From: Pseudoalteromonas sp. A25
GTDB lineage: Bacteria > Pseudomonadota > Gammaproteobacteria > Enterobacterales > Alteromonadaceae
Direction of reading: 5' to 3'
NCBI RefSeq assembly: GCF_009176705.1
Contig: NZ_AP021846.1
Coordinates: forward strand, 838,001-902,000
Length of the DNA: 64,000 nucleotides
Under the pieces are notes generated by a model that ran no database searches, had not been told where the DNA came from, and saw only the letters and a list, made by a program, of their open reading frames with translations. The translations under genes and the position numbers were made by a program. Numbering within the stretch: position 1 is the stretch's first letter; each line of letters starts with the position of its first letter. Below are positions 16,366-26,767 of the stretch, piece after piece.

Positions 16366-17025
16366 ATGAGTGCAGAACCAAAAATTGGTGATATCGAAAT
16401 GGTGGGCTACCACTTTGTACCACGCGGTTATTTTCCGTGTACGGGGGCGCAAGTAAATATTGCTACTGAATCTACGTTGTTTTCTTTATTGAGTACAGCT
16501 TATGGCGGTGACGGTCGAGTAACTTTTGGTTTGCCCGACTTTCGTGGTCGTGCTGCGGTGGGTGATGGTTACGGACCAGGCTTAACGCCTAGAGTACAAG
16601 GTAACCTATATGGCGTTGAACATATCCATTTAGACGTTTCTCAGATGCCGTCACATACTCACTTGGCCGTAGCGGATGCACAAGCTACAACTGCAGTGGA
16701 AGGCTTTGCTGGTACTTTAACAGTGAATGCTAAAAACGGCTTGGGTGATACTGATAAAGCAGAAGGGGCTTATTGGGCAACAGGTGAAGTTGTAAATGGT
16801 TTAGCTAAAACACCAATCAGTAAAGCTTATTCAACTACCTCTGATGTGAAAATGGCGCAAGATGCTGCGGAAATATCTGGGACTTTTCATGGCGTACGAA
16901 CTGCTGTGGAAGTGGACGTGAGATTGGAAGATACAGGTGGAACAATGCCTATTTTTAATTGTCAACCGAGCTCAGTCACAAAGTTTGTAATTGCCAATAT
17001 AGGGCTTTACCCAACACGTAGTTAA
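16366..17025 (+). CDS. Phage-tail-collar domain protein (microcystin-dependent-protein type)
   Basis: A 219-residue protein beginning EPKIGDIEMVGYHFVPRGYF followed by CTGAQVNI, LPDFRGRAAVG and HIHLDVSQMPSHTH. This is the N-terminal tail collar domain (about 6-60) plus the His-rich follow-on of bacterial proteins often called microcystin-dependent proteins. The C-terminal half is beta-rich. There is no signal peptide. No other phage gene is near, so this is a domesticated chromosomal collar protein and not prophage debris. It is the third gene of a tight set; AAGGAAG precedes the ATG. A hairpin terminator (17034-17064) separates it from the giant protein gene. The role is unknown; a trimeric surface or extracellular fibre is a possibility. 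Confidence 0.82.
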   Translation: MSAEPKIGDIEMVGYHFVPRGYFPCTGAQVNIATESTLFSLLSTAYGGDGRVTFGLPDFRGRAAVGDGYGPGLTPRVQGNLYGVEHIHLDVSQMPSHTHLAVADAQATTAVEGFAGTLTVNAKNGLGDTDKAEGAYWATGEVVNGLAKTPISKAYSTTSDVKMAQDAAEISGTFHGVRTAVEVDVRLEDTGGTMPIFNCQPSSVTKFVIANIGLYPTRS

Positions 17026-17033
17026 TGTTTTTT

Positions 17034-17064
17034 GGCGCTTAATTCTGAGCGCCTTCTTTATTTT
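17034..17064 (+). terminator. Hairpin after the tail-collar gene
   Basis: GGCGCT (17034-17039) pairs with AGCGCC (17048-17053), 8-base loop, followed by TTCTTTATTTTTTG. A moderate terminator or attenuator ahead of the giant gene. Confidence 0.65.
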
Positions 17065-17085
17065 TTGATTTTTGAGGAAATCTAT

Positions 17086-17166
17086 ATGTATCTCAGCTGG
17101 ATGAAGGTGGGCTCTTTTGAGCTCGGCTTGATTGAACATATGCATGAAAAAGGAGGTTTTCAATGA
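17086..17166 (+). CDS. 26-residue leader ORF overlapping the giant gene start
   Basis: ATG at 17086 follows GAGGAAA (17074-17080) and reads 26 codons (MYLSWMKVGSFELGLIEH..., ending EKGGFQ). Its TGA at 17164-17166 overlaps the ATG of the giant gene as ATGA. The peptide covers the AGGAGG ribosome site of the giant gene, so translating the leader would pass over and could control that start. The ORF is short and its expression is unproven. The ribosome site and the overlap are the evidence. I know of no family for it. Confidence 0.5.
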   Translation: MYLSWMKVGSFELGLIEHMHEKGGFQ

Positions 17167-20100
17167 ACGTTAAACAAATGTTTAATGTGTTAAGTGCCTT
17201 GATTTTTGCGTCAATCTTTCTTGTTGGTAAGGCCTACGCTGCGCAAACAATTAGTTTTGATAATATAGGTGAAACCGACTCCGGCGGCACTGGATTTAGA
17301 ACCGTGACGGGTCATAGCGGTTATTTAGTACCCAACAGTTTAATAGATTATGGTATTAAAAGCATTAACCCTTATATTGCGGGGTCACCACAAACTTTTA
17401 TATTTAAAGCCGACGGCAACAATGTTACACACTTTGATGTCACCGATATTAAAATACATGCTTATGGTTCAATACTAGTCGAACTGACTAAAGCTACTCA
17501 AGTCGTTTTTAAAAATGCCAATGGTGATACGCTTTCAACGCTTAAATTGTCGGATAAAACTCGGCTTTCAAACAGTACTTCGGCTGGTTTAGCTGACCTT
17601 TTTGGCTCTTTCGATCCAGTTGCTGGCGTCTCTTCTATTGAATTTACAGTATTCGAGTCCGGTCAAGGGAATTTGATTTATAACGTCTCATTCCTCAGTT
17701 TGGTTGTTGACAATGTCAATGCGCAATTAAACTCAGCACCCACAGTATCTGGCGCACCATCAGATATTAGTGTGTTAGAAGATACCACAACTAACCTTAA
17801 TCTATCAGCGGTTGAATTTGCTGACGCTGAAAGCGATGCGCTCACCGTGACTTTAACTGTCAATAACGGCACATTTGAAAGCTTATCGAGCGCTGGTACG
17901 TTAACTAGCCGCGCACTTTCGAGCGATAAAAAAATGATCACCCTCGTTGGCAGTGCTGCGAATATTAACGCCTTTTTAGATACCGCAAGCAATATCACTT
18001 ATAAATCAGCAGCCGATGCCAGTGGTGACAACCAAGCGCTGATCACCATAACCGCCAACGATGGTACTAATAACTTGGCGAGCAACCCAACGGTTAACCT
18101 TGATATTACCGAAGTGAATGACGCGCCAACGCTGAGCTTGGGTAGCAATATTTCAACTGGTGGAGACGCAGCAGCGGGTAATCAGCAAGTGGTTGCTAAT
18201 TTTGCGTCAATGAGCAGCGATGGTGATGCGAACGCAGTACAATCGGTCAGTAGTTACCTGGTGAGTGAACAAAGTGACGCCAATAATGTGGTGTCAAATA
18301 TATCAATTAACACAAGTGGGCAATTATCTTATACACCAGCTGTGAATGTGAGTGGCACTGCCACTATCGCGGTGCAAGTACAAGATAATGGTGGTACGGC
18401 CAACGGTGGGGTGGATACCTCTGCTGCAAAAACCTTTACCATCACGGTTGATACGGTTAAGCCGACGGTAAGCTCGGTGACTACCTCACCTAATGCAAGC
18501 TATAAAGCCAATGACAACATAGATTTTGTGGTCAATGTATCGGAAGCGTTGGACGTAATCACAACCTCCGGTACCCCGCGTATCGCCCTAAAAGTGGGGA
18601 GCACAACAAGGTATGCAAGTTACCATAGTAGTAACAGCAGCAAAACGGCCCTAACATTTAGATACACAGTACAGGCTGGCGATAATGATACAGATGGCCT
18701 AGAGCTGGGCAGCGTGGTGGATACCAATAGTGGTACTATCCAAGATGCGTCGGGCAATAGTTTAAATGTATCGCTCGCCAATGTGGCTGATTTAACAGGG
18801 ATACGTGTTGATACCACGCAACCTAAAGTGTCTTCGCTGACGCCACCGAGCAATAAAACCTATATATTGGGTGAAACGCTTGATTTTACCGCACAGTTAT
18901 CTGAGGCGGTGACGCTCAATACTTCTGCTGGTAAGCCTCAGTTAAACCTAACCATTGGTAGCAAAACGGTTGCACTCGATACCAGCACAACCACATCGCC
19001 TACTAGCCAATTACAGTTCTCTTATACTGTGGTGCAAGGCGATGAAGATTTAGATGGGATCAGAATCACCAGTTTTGCGCTGAACAACGCAACTCTGAAC
19101 GATACGGCAGGCAATACCTTTGATACCACGCTAAGTAGCGTTAATACTGACAACGTACTGGTTGATACCATTGCCCCTACGGTTTCGAGTGTTTCTTCCT
19201 CAAAAGCTGATGGCACTTATAAAGTGGGTGATGAAATTGCGATTCAGGTGACGTTTTCTGAAAATATCGCTGTAACTGGCACGCCTACTTTAACGCTTGA
19301 AACCGGTGATGTTGATAGAGTTGTAAACTTCACGTCGGTATCTGATTCAGTTGTTACCTTTAACTACACCGTGCAAACGGGTGATGTCAGCAGCGACCTT
19401 GCTTATATTTCAACGACTGCGCTGAGTCTGAACGGTGGCACAATTAAAGATGCGGCAGGAAATGAAGCAACACTGACACTAGCAACACCGAGTGCGGCTA
19501 ACTCGCTCTCAGCCAATAAGGCGTTAGTGATTGATGGTGTAGCACCCAGCATTGATACTGCGGGTTCTTCTACCGCCAATAGTGGTTTTGGTGTATCTGC
19601 AAGTGGCGGTTTAACGCTTAAATTCTCTGAAGCGATGAAACTAGGTAGCGGCACCATTACGTTGGTTGATAGTAATGGCAATGTGATTGAAACCTTCACC
19701 ATCAATGGTAACACTGTGACTGGCAGCAATGGTGGAACGGTGAGTCTGTCTAACAATAACGACACCCTAACCATTAACCCAGGTGCTAATTTATCTGCGG
19801 GCGTGAGCTATGCCGTACGTATGGACTCAGGCTTTTTAACGGATCAAAACGGCAATGCGTTTGCAGGTTTTAGTGATGACTCTAGCTTTGCCATTACGGT
19901 TGCGCCGAATGTTGAGTTGAGTGTTGATAACACAACAATTAGCGAAAAAGGCGGTATTGCTACTGTGACGCTTGCACTGAAAGATGCGGCTGGTAATGCC
20001 GTAACTGCAACTAATGCAGTGACGGTGAGTATCGATATTACAGGCACTGCGACAGGCTCAGGTACTGACTACAGTGTATCTGACAACATCAGCAACAGCG

Positions 20101-23100
20101 TCACAATTGCTGCGGGTACGACTTCAAAGACATTTACAGTAACCGCCGTTGACGACAGCGTTATTGATGACAACGAAACTGTGATCATCGATATTTCAGC
20201 AGTTACAACCAATAACGCCGTTGAGTCTGGTACACAAACGGTGACTATTACGTTGGATGAAAACGACGCGCCCGCGTTTGCTAGCCTTGATGGCACGCCG
20301 ACGTTTACTGAAAATGGCTCAGCAGTGGTGTTGGATGCCAATGCAACGGTGTCGGATACAGAACTGGATGCACTTAATAGCAACAATGGTAACTATGATG
20401 GTGCGAGCGTTACCATTGTCCGAGCTGGTGGTGCTAACGGCAGCGATGTGTTTGCCAATACCGGCTCGTTAGGGGTGTTAGTTGAAGGCCAAAATTTTGA
20501 GTACAGCAGTGTGGCTGTGGGTACGGTTACCACTAATAGTGCGGGTACCTTGAAGTTGACTTTTAACAGTAGCGCCACAACGTCAATCGTTGCAAGTGTG
20601 CTGCAAAGCATCACCTACTCAAATAGCTCAGAAGCGCCAGGCACATCGGCAACGCTTGCATGGACATTTAGCGATGGTCTAGCAAGTAGTAAGGGCACAA
20701 ACCAAACTGTTGTTAGCATTACTGAAGTAAACGATGCTCCGACATTAGATGATACACAAACGCCTGTATTCACAACCATTTTAGAAGATGTTACGGATGC
20801 GAATAACGCAGGCGTTGACATTGCGAGTTTGGTTGTTGATAACTCAATTGGTGATCTGGATGGCAGTGCCGTTGAAGCGATTGCGGTTATTGGTATTGAT
20901 AACAGCAACGGCATGTGGCAATACAGCACGGATAACGGCAGCAACTGGAGTGACTTTAGTACGACATCAAGCCAAAGTGTTGACCTTACAAGTGCAGCGC
21001 GTCTACTCGATGGCACACTGACCACAACGAGCACGCATAAAGTGCGCTTTGTGCCAGGCGCTAATTACAATGGCTCTGCTACGATGACGTTTGTGGCATG
21101 GGATAAGTCGACGGGCACCGCTGGTGATGTGGCAGATGTAACAGCAAAAGGTGGTATATCGGCTTTCTCAAACAGATCAGATACAGCTGCTATTACTATT
21201 ACAGCCGTAAATGATGCTCCATTAGTGGCAATCAACACAGGTATTACGCTTCTTGAAGGTGGCACTACCACCATCACTAAAACCCGCCTTAATGAAGGGG
21301 ATGTGGACGACTCGGGCGCAGGCCTAACTTACACGCTAACAACGGCACCGAATAACGGCACTTTGTTTGTAGATACAGATATTGACGGTACGCTTGATAC
21401 GGGTGAAGCGCTCAATATTAATAGTACCTTTACGCAACAAGATATCGATGCAAGCAGGTTGAAGTATAGCCACAACAGTAGTGATACTACATCTGATAGC
21501 TTTGTGTTTACGCTAGCTGATGGTGGTGAAGATAATGTAACGCCACTGACAGGCCAAACCTTCAACTTTACAGTGACGCCAGTGAATGATGCTATCTCAA
21601 TAACAACACCTCCAACAGATGTGACTGTGACAGAAGATGCCAGCTCAAACCTTGATTTGTCTGCTTTAACACTGATTGATTCAGACAGTACTAATGTGAC
21701 AATTACGATTACGGTTAACAATGGTAAATTTGGTACGCCAGCAGATGGTGCTGGGCAAGGTGTGACGGCAAGTTTGTCGCAAGATGGCAGAACTATTACG
21801 TTAACAGGTTCACCTACAGCGATTGATACCTACCTTAATACGGTATCAAACCTAACTTACTTGGGGGTTGCTAATAGTCAAGGTGATAACCAAGCAACCA
21901 TTATCATAACAGGTAATGACAACAATGGTTCAGGCTCTGTTGAGCTAGCAACGGTAAATGTTGATATTAGCGATGTGAACGATGCGCCAGTTATTAACAA
22001 TCTCAACGGCGAGCAGTTTGATTATAATGCCTCCGCACAAAACTTTGTGATTGTGAATCAAAATAGTGCTGTGACCGTAACAGACATTGATACCGATACG
22101 TTTAATGGGGGCGTGTTGACGGTGTCGATTGCCAGCGGTGCACAAGCGGCTGAAGATGTGCTGGCGATTGATGACAGCAGCACAGAGATATCTTTGAATA
22201 ATGGTCAGGTTGAGTTTAATCAAACGAACGTGGGCAGCTATACCGGCGGCAGTAACGGTAATGACCTTGTTATTACGTTCAACAATAATGCGACTAATGC
22301 CACCGTTGCTGCGATTCTCAATGCCATTGAATATGATAATAGCCAAGATTCTACAGGCACAGCAGGTAACCGGGTGGTACGCTTTATTCTCACAGATGGA
22401 GAGGGTGGAACGTCGGCCAGTGCGGATGTTTCAATTAACTTAACCGTGAATATAGCTCCAACGCTTAGTATGGCTCGCTCGCTTACATTTACCGAAAACG
22501 CTGCTGCGACAGTCGTAGATGCGCAAGCAACGGCAAATGACCCTGATGGTGATACTAACTGGCAAGGTAGTGGTGCGAAACTTGTGGCATTTATTTCTGC
22601 CAATGGGTTAGCAGAAGATAGCCTAAGTATTGATACAAGCGGTGACTTTAGCATTAGCAATGGTCAGTTGAGCTATCAAAATACGGTGGTAGGTAACATT
22701 AGTGACACCAGCGGTGTTGATAATGATGGGGTTGTAACTGGTGGTGATAGCCTTACGGTGTTACTAACGGCCAGCACAAACTCTATCACACAAGCGCTAG
22801 TGCGTGCTTTAAGCTATGCAAATAGCTCTGAAAACCCAGCTGTTTCAGCAAGAGAATTAACGGTACAACTTACTGATAGCTTAGCTGGTGCGGTATCTAC
22901 AAAAATGGCAATTAATGTGATTGCTGTGAATGACGCACCAACAATTACAGGTACACCAACTAGATTTGTTGCGCAAGATCAACCCTACCGTTTTACGCCA
23001 ACGGGGAGTGATATAGATTCAGCTGCACTTACTTACAGTGTGCAGAATTTGCCGGCATGGTTAAGCTTTAACACCACAACGGGCTTACTCAGCGGGACTC

Positions 23101-26100
23101 CTAGTAATAACAATGTTGGGGTATTTAACAATGTGATTATATCTGTTTCAGATGGCGAGTTGAGTACGTCATTGGATAGGTTCGATATTACAGTCACAAA
23201 CGTCAACGATGCACCCGTTATTACAGGAACGCCAGCTACGACGGCTAATGAACGGCAACCTTATAGCTTTACACCGACTGCTGCGGATATAGACGGAGAT
23301 CTGCTGAGCTTTAGCATTGCTAACAAACCGACATGGGCAAGCTTTAATACCGCCACAGGCACATTGTCGGGAACACCTGTACAAAACGATGTAGGCACAA
23401 CGGCTGATATTGTTATCTCGGTATCGGATAGTCAGTTACAAGCAAGTTTGCCTCCATTCTCGCTACAAGTGAATAACGTGAATGATGCGCCTACTATTTC
23501 GGGTCAGCCGCTAACCTCTGTAGTTGAGGGAGATAGCTACAGCTTTACCCCAGAAGCGCAAGATATTGATAGTGCAACCCTTGTTTACAATATTATAAAC
23601 AAGCCAGTATGGGCATCGTTTAATGCGCAAACGGGTGAGCTATCTGGTACTCCATCATCAGACGATATAGGTGTTACTACAAATATTACTATTAGCGTGT
23701 CTGATGGTGAGCTATCAGCTTCATTAAAGCCGTTTTCCCTTCGAGTAAGTGTGCGTAACACTGCACCAAAGGCGAGTGCACAAACGGTGCTAGTGGAAGA
23801 AGATGCAAGCGCTAACATTAAAGCGAAAGTAACAGATGAGCAGGGTGATAAGTTAACATTAATGGTACAAAACCAGCCTCAACGAGGCATGCTACGTGTC
23901 ATTGATGGTGGTTGGATATATACGCCAAATGCCAACTTTAATGGCCAAGATAGCTTTGCTTATGTTGCTAGTGATGGAGAGTTAGTGTCAGAGTTGGCAA
24001 CGGTTACAGTAACCGTTACACCGGTTAATGATGCGCCTTTAGCGATGGATGATCTTATTACCTTAACTGAAACTGCGAACGATACTTATGAGCTTGCAGT
24101 GCTTGGCAACGATGCAGATATCGACAATGATACGCTGCGCATTGAGGGAGTAACGGCAAGCATTGGTAACGCGTTCTCAACGGGCTCAACCATTAGTTAT
24201 AAAGCGCCTGCTGACTTTATTGGTCCAGTGTCGTTGTCTTATTCAGTAACAGACGGAAATAAAGGTCGTGATAACGCAAAGGTAAGCTTAGTCATTGAAG
24301 GTAACCGTAATACACAAGCACCCACATTGACCGTACCAGACGAATTAACTGTCAATGCAACAGGGTTGTTTACCAAAGTTAACTTAGGTGTTGCCTCAGC
24401 AAGCGATGCACAAGGTAATGTATTGCCAGTGTCGCTAGTTGATTCGCGCACCGTTTTTGCACCGGGTAAGCACAATGTATATTGGCAAACTCAAGACAGT
24501 GCTGGCCTTGAAAGCATTGCACAGCAAACGCTTAACGTGAAACCTTTGGTGTCATTAAGTAAAGATCAAGTGGTATCTGAAGGAGTAACCGTCACAATCC
24601 AAGTACTGCTTAATGGGCCTTCACCAACTTATCCATTAGAGATCAGCTATACAATTGGTGGAACTGCATCTGCTGATGACCATACGGCACAAAGTGGTTC
24701 TGTGACTATCAACAGCGGTACGCAGGCGCAAATTAGCTTTGATACATTGGTGGATGAGCTTGCAGAGCCAGAAGAAACGGTTGTTGTTACCTTGGCTTCA
24801 GATCTTAACCTAGGCAGCCAGCAACAAACGGTGATCCGTATTCGTGAAAGCAACATAGCTCCAACAGTAAGTTTGAGTGCCCAGCAGCAAGGTGAGGCAC
24901 GCATGACGGTAAGCCAAGATGATGGGGTTGTGACGATTAATGCTACTGCGAAAGATGTGAACTTAGCGGATCAACTGACAGTGAGCTGGTTATCAGATTT
25001 GGCTAATATTAGTAGCGATCAAAGTAGCTTTATGTTTGACCCAACTGCCACCTCGTTGGGTGTGCATGCGGTTAAAGCGATTGTAACTGATAGTGGTATG
25101 CCTGCGCTGAGTGCAACAGAGACAGTCTATATTGAAGTTATCGAGCAACTTGCTGCTTTGAGTGATGTTGATACGGATGGTGACTTAATACCTGACAGTG
25201 AAGAAGGCTACAAAGATAGCGATGGTGATGGTATTGCCGATTACTTAGATGCGATTGATGAATGTAACGTCGTACCTGCTCAGGTAAGTAACCAAGCAGC
25301 ATTTTTAGCTGAAGGCGACCCAGGGGTATGTCTGCGTCGCGGTGCTGTCGCTGCGCTCAGCAACACTGGTGGCTTAAAGCTAGAATCTGACGAGCAACAA
25401 GGTATTGTGCGTGATCCCCAAGCCAAAAACATTGGTGGTATTTTTGACTACATAGCCTATGGTCTTCCTGAACAAGGGCAAAACTATAATTTAGTTTTAC
25501 CTCAGCAGTTGCCTATACCTGCGAATGCGGTTTATCGAAAATATACGCAGGCCAAAGGGTGGAGTGAGTTTGTTGAAGATGAAAATAACCAAGTGTTCAG
25601 TACAGCAGGGGAGTTGGGTTATTGTCCTCCACCGGGCGACGCACAATGGCAACCGGGTTTAACTGAAGGTTATTGGTGTGTGCAGCTTGTAGTACAAGAT
25701 GGCGGACCAAATGATGCGGATGGTGAGGCTAACGGCACTGTGGTTGACCCAAGTGGTGTGGCCGTGTATCTCAATGACAATACGCAGCCTGTTGCAAACG
25801 AAGACAGTGCTAACTTACCTTGGAATAGCAGCATAGAAATAGATGTGCTTGCCAATGACAATGATGCGGACAATGACAGCCTAGCGCTATCCCAAGCGTC
25901 AGCGCAGTTTGGTGTGGTTAAGATCACAGCGCAGCAGACACTGAAATATACTGCGGCTGACAACTTTGTTGGCGCTGATGTGATCACTTATAGCATAACA
26001 GACGGTCAAGGTGGTACAGCACACAGCCAAGTTTTGGTTGAAGTAGTTGGTAACCGAGCGCCTGTAGTGCAAGGTGAGCAAACAACGACACTTCATCATA

Positions 26101-26738
26101 AACAAGTTGAAATTGATGTGTTGGCGAATGATAGCGACCCCGATGGTGATAAATTAACGGTAACCATGGCAAACGCTGACAACGGCGCAGTGACCATTTT
26201 GGGCGGTGATAAACTCACTTACTTACCTAACGTAGGTTTTGCTGGAGTTGACACAGTGCGTTATGTGGTGAGCGATGAGCAGGGGGCATCAAGTAATGGT
26301 TCGGTGCAGGTACTAGTAACTGAAAACCGCTTACCAGTAACACAGCCGGATGTTGTGCAGGTTGATTCAGGTGCAACTATTAATATTGATGTTCTTGCTA
26401 ATGATAGTGATGCGGATGGTGATACTTTGAGTGTAGTTGAAGTGTCAGCAATACAGGGAAGCGTAAGTATTCAACAGGGAGGGGTGTTGGTATACACCGC
26501 TAAAACTGAATTTACAGGCGGTGACACAATTAGCTACATGGTTAGCGATGGTTATGGCGAGCCAGTTGCCGGAACTGTAAGTGTGACTGTAAACGCCCCA
26601 AGCAGCAACCAAGGTGGCGATAATGATCAAGGAGGAAGCGACCAAGGCGCAAATTATCACAGCAAGTCATCTGGTGGGGGACTCTTGTGGTTGTATGTTT
26701 TCATGCTTGTTGCTGCAATTAAAAGGCGCACGCGCTAA
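17163..26738 (+). CDS. Giant secreted multi-domain Ig/cadherin-like protein with GlyGly-CTERM-like tail
   Basis: A 3191-residue protein with a signal peptide ending near AYAA (24-27). Then a unique N-terminal domain (28-180), about twenty Ig/cadherin-like repeats, about ten of them joined by VNDAP-type linkers, and a Calx-beta domain (about 915-1030). Next are three putative-Ig (He_PIG) repeats (about 1925-2200, SGTP motifs), a second Calx-beta (about 2460-2560) and Asp-rich TSP3-type Ca2+ sites (2665-2700, DTDGDLIPDSEEG). Three cadherin-like repeats with DVLANDSDxDGD motifs follow (2870-3145). The end is a Gly/Gln/Asp linker, GGG, one hydrophobic helix and KRRTR, the layout of GlyGly-CTERM sorting signals. 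It is probably a Ca2+-stiffened surface adhesin. AGGAGG lies 6 bases before the ATG. Confidence 0.88.
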   Translation: MNVKQMFNVLSALIFASIFLVGKAYAAQTISFDNIGETDSGGTGFRTVTGHSGYLVPNSLIDYGIKSINPYIAGSPQTFIFKADGNNVTHFDVTDIKIHAYGSILVELTKATQVVFKNANGDTLSTLKLSDKTRLSNSTSAGLADLFGSFDPVAGVSSIEFTVFESGQGNLIYNVSFLSLVVDNVNAQLNSAPTVSGAPSDISVLEDTTTNLNLSAVEFADAESDALTVTLTVNNGTFESLSSAGTLTSRALSSDKKMITLVGSAANINAFLDTASNITYKSAADASGDNQALITITANDGTNNLASNPTVNLDITEVNDAPTLSLGSNISTGGDAAAGNQQVVANFASMSSDGDANAVQSVSSYLVSEQSDANNVVSNISINTSGQLSYTPAVNVSGTATIAVQVQDNGGTANGGVDTSAAKTFTITVDTVKPTVSSVTTSPNASYKANDNIDFVVNVSEALDVITTSGTPRIALKVGSTTRYASYHSSNSSKTALTFRYTVQAGDNDTDGLELGSVVDTNSGTIQDASGNSLNVSLANVADLTGIRVDTTQPKVSSLTPPSNKTYILGETLDFTAQLSEAVTLNTSAGKPQLNLTIGSKTVALDTSTTTSPTSQLQFSYTVVQGDEDLDGIRITSFALNNATLNDTAGNTFDTTLSSVNTDNVLVDTIAPTVSSVSSSKADGTYKVGDEIAIQVTFSENIAVTGTPTLTLETGDVDRVVNFTSVSDSVVTFNYTVQTGDVSSDLAYISTTALSLNGGTIKDAAGNEATLTLATPSAANSLSANKALVIDGVAPSIDTAGSSTANSGFGVSASGGLTLKFSEAMKLGSGTITLVDSNGNVIETFTINGNTVTGSNGGTVSLSNNNDTLTINPGANLSAGVSYAVRMDSGFLTDQNGNAFAGFSDDSSFAITVAPNVELSVDNTTISEKGGIATVTLALKDAAGNAVTATNAVTVSIDITGTATGSGTDYSVSDNISNSVTIAAGTTSKTFTVTAVDDSVIDDNETVIIDISAVTTNNAVESGTQTVTITLDENDAPAFASLDGTPTFTENGSAVVLDANATVSDTELDALNSNNGNYDGASVTIVRAGGANGSDVFANTGSLGVLVEGQNFEYSSVAVGTVTTNSAGTLKLTFNSSATTSIVASVLQSITYSNSSEAPGTSATLAWTFSDGLASSKGTNQTVVSITEVNDAPTLDDTQTPVFTTILEDVTDANNAGVDIASLVVDNSIGDLDGSAVEAIAVIGIDNSNGMWQYSTDNGSNWSDFSTTSSQSVDLTSAARLLDGTLTTTSTHKVRFVPGANYNGSATMTFVAWDKSTGTAGDVADVTAKGGISAFSNRSDTAAITITAVNDAPLVAINTGITLLEGGTTTITKTRLNEGDVDDSGAGLTYTLTTAPNNGTLFVDTDIDGTLDTGEALNINSTFTQQDIDASRLKYSHNSSDTTSDSFVFTLADGGEDNVTPLTGQTFNFTVTPVNDAISITTPPTDVTVTEDASSNLDLSALTLIDSDSTNVTITITVNNGKFGTPADGAGQGVTASLSQDGRTITLTGSPTAIDTYLNTVSNLTYLGVANSQGDNQATIIITGNDNNGSGSVELATVNVDISDVNDAPVINNLNGEQFDYNASAQNFVIVNQNSAVTVTDIDTDTFNGGVLTVSIASGAQAAEDVLAIDDSSTEISLNNGQVEFNQTNVGSYTGGSNGNDLVITFNNNATNATVAAILNAIEYDNSQDSTGTAGNRVVRFILTDGEGGTSASADVSINLTVNIAPTLSMARSLTFTENAAATVVDAQATANDPDGDTNWQGSGAKLVAFISANGLAEDSLSIDTSGDFSISNGQLSYQNTVVGNISDTSGVDNDGVVTGGDSLTVLLTASTNSITQALVRALSYANSSENPAVSARELTVQLTDSLAGAVSTKMAINVIAVNDAPTITGTPTRFVAQDQPYRFTPTGSDIDSAALTYSVQNLPAWLSFNTTTGLLSGTPSNNNVGVFNNVIISVSDGELSTSLDRFDITVTNVNDAPVITGTPATTANERQPYSFTPTAADIDGDLLSFSIANKPTWASFNTATGTLSGTPVQNDVGTTADIVISVSDSQLQASLPPFSLQVNNVNDAPTISGQPLTSVVEGDSYSFTPEAQDIDSATLVYNIINKPVWASFNAQTGELSGTPSSDDIGVTTNITISVSDGELSASLKPFSLRVSVRNTAPKASAQTVLVEEDASANIKAKVTDEQGDKLTLMVQNQPQRGMLRVIDGGWIYTPNANFNGQDSFAYVASDGELVSELATVTVTVTPVNDAPLAMDDLITLTETANDTYELAVLGNDADIDNDTLRIEGVTASIGNAFSTGSTISYKAPADFIGPVSLSYSVTDGNKGRDNAKVSLVIEGNRNTQAPTLTVPDELTVNATGLFTKVNLGVASASDAQGNVLPVSLVDSRTVFAPGKHNVYWQTQDSAGLESIAQQTLNVKPLVSLSKDQVVSEGVTVTIQVLLNGPSPTYPLEISYTIGGTASADDHTAQSGSVTINSGTQAQISFDTLVDELAEPEETVVVTLASDLNLGSQQQTVIRIRESNIAPTVSLSAQQQGEARMTVSQDDGVVTINATAKDVNLADQLTVSWLSDLANISSDQSSFMFDPTATSLGVHAVKAIVTDSGMPALSATETVYIEVIEQLAALSDVDTDGDLIPDSEEGYKDSDGDGIADYLDAIDECNVVPAQVSNQAAFLAEGDPGVCLRRGAVAALSNTGGLKLESDEQQGIVRDPQAKNIGGIFDYIAYGLPEQGQNYNLVLPQQLPIPANAVYRKYTQAKGWSEFVEDENNQVFSTAGELGYCPPPGDAQWQPGLTEGYWCVQLVVQDGGPNDADGEANGTVVDPSGVAVYLNDNTQPVANEDSANLPWNSSIEIDVLANDNDADNDSLALSQASAQFGVVKITAQQTLKYTAADNFVGADVITYSITDGQGGTAHSQVLVEVVGNRAPVVQGEQTTTLHHKQVEIDVLANDSDPDGDKLTVTMANADNGAVTILGGDKLTYLPNVGFAGVDTVRYVVSDEQGASSNGSVQVLVTENRLPVTQPDVVQVDSGATINIDVLANDSDADGDTLSVVEVSAIQGSVSIQQGGVLVYTAKTEFTGGDTISYMVSDGYGEPVAGTVSVTVNAPSSNQGGDNDQGGSDQGANYHSKSSGGGLLWLYVFMLVAAIKRRTR

Positions 26739-26767
26739 AAGCATATTGTCACCTTATTGTTTTGAAC

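Noticed and set aside
16366..17025. Prophage or tailocin remnant
   Set aside because: Only the collar domain is phage-like. No tail, capsid, lysis or integrase gene is near and no attachment repeats are seen.
17678..25987. Many long minus-strand frames opposite the giant gene
   Set aside because: They mirror the Ser/Thr/Ala/Val-rich repeat coding of the giant protein, lack ribosome sites and have low-complexity translations.
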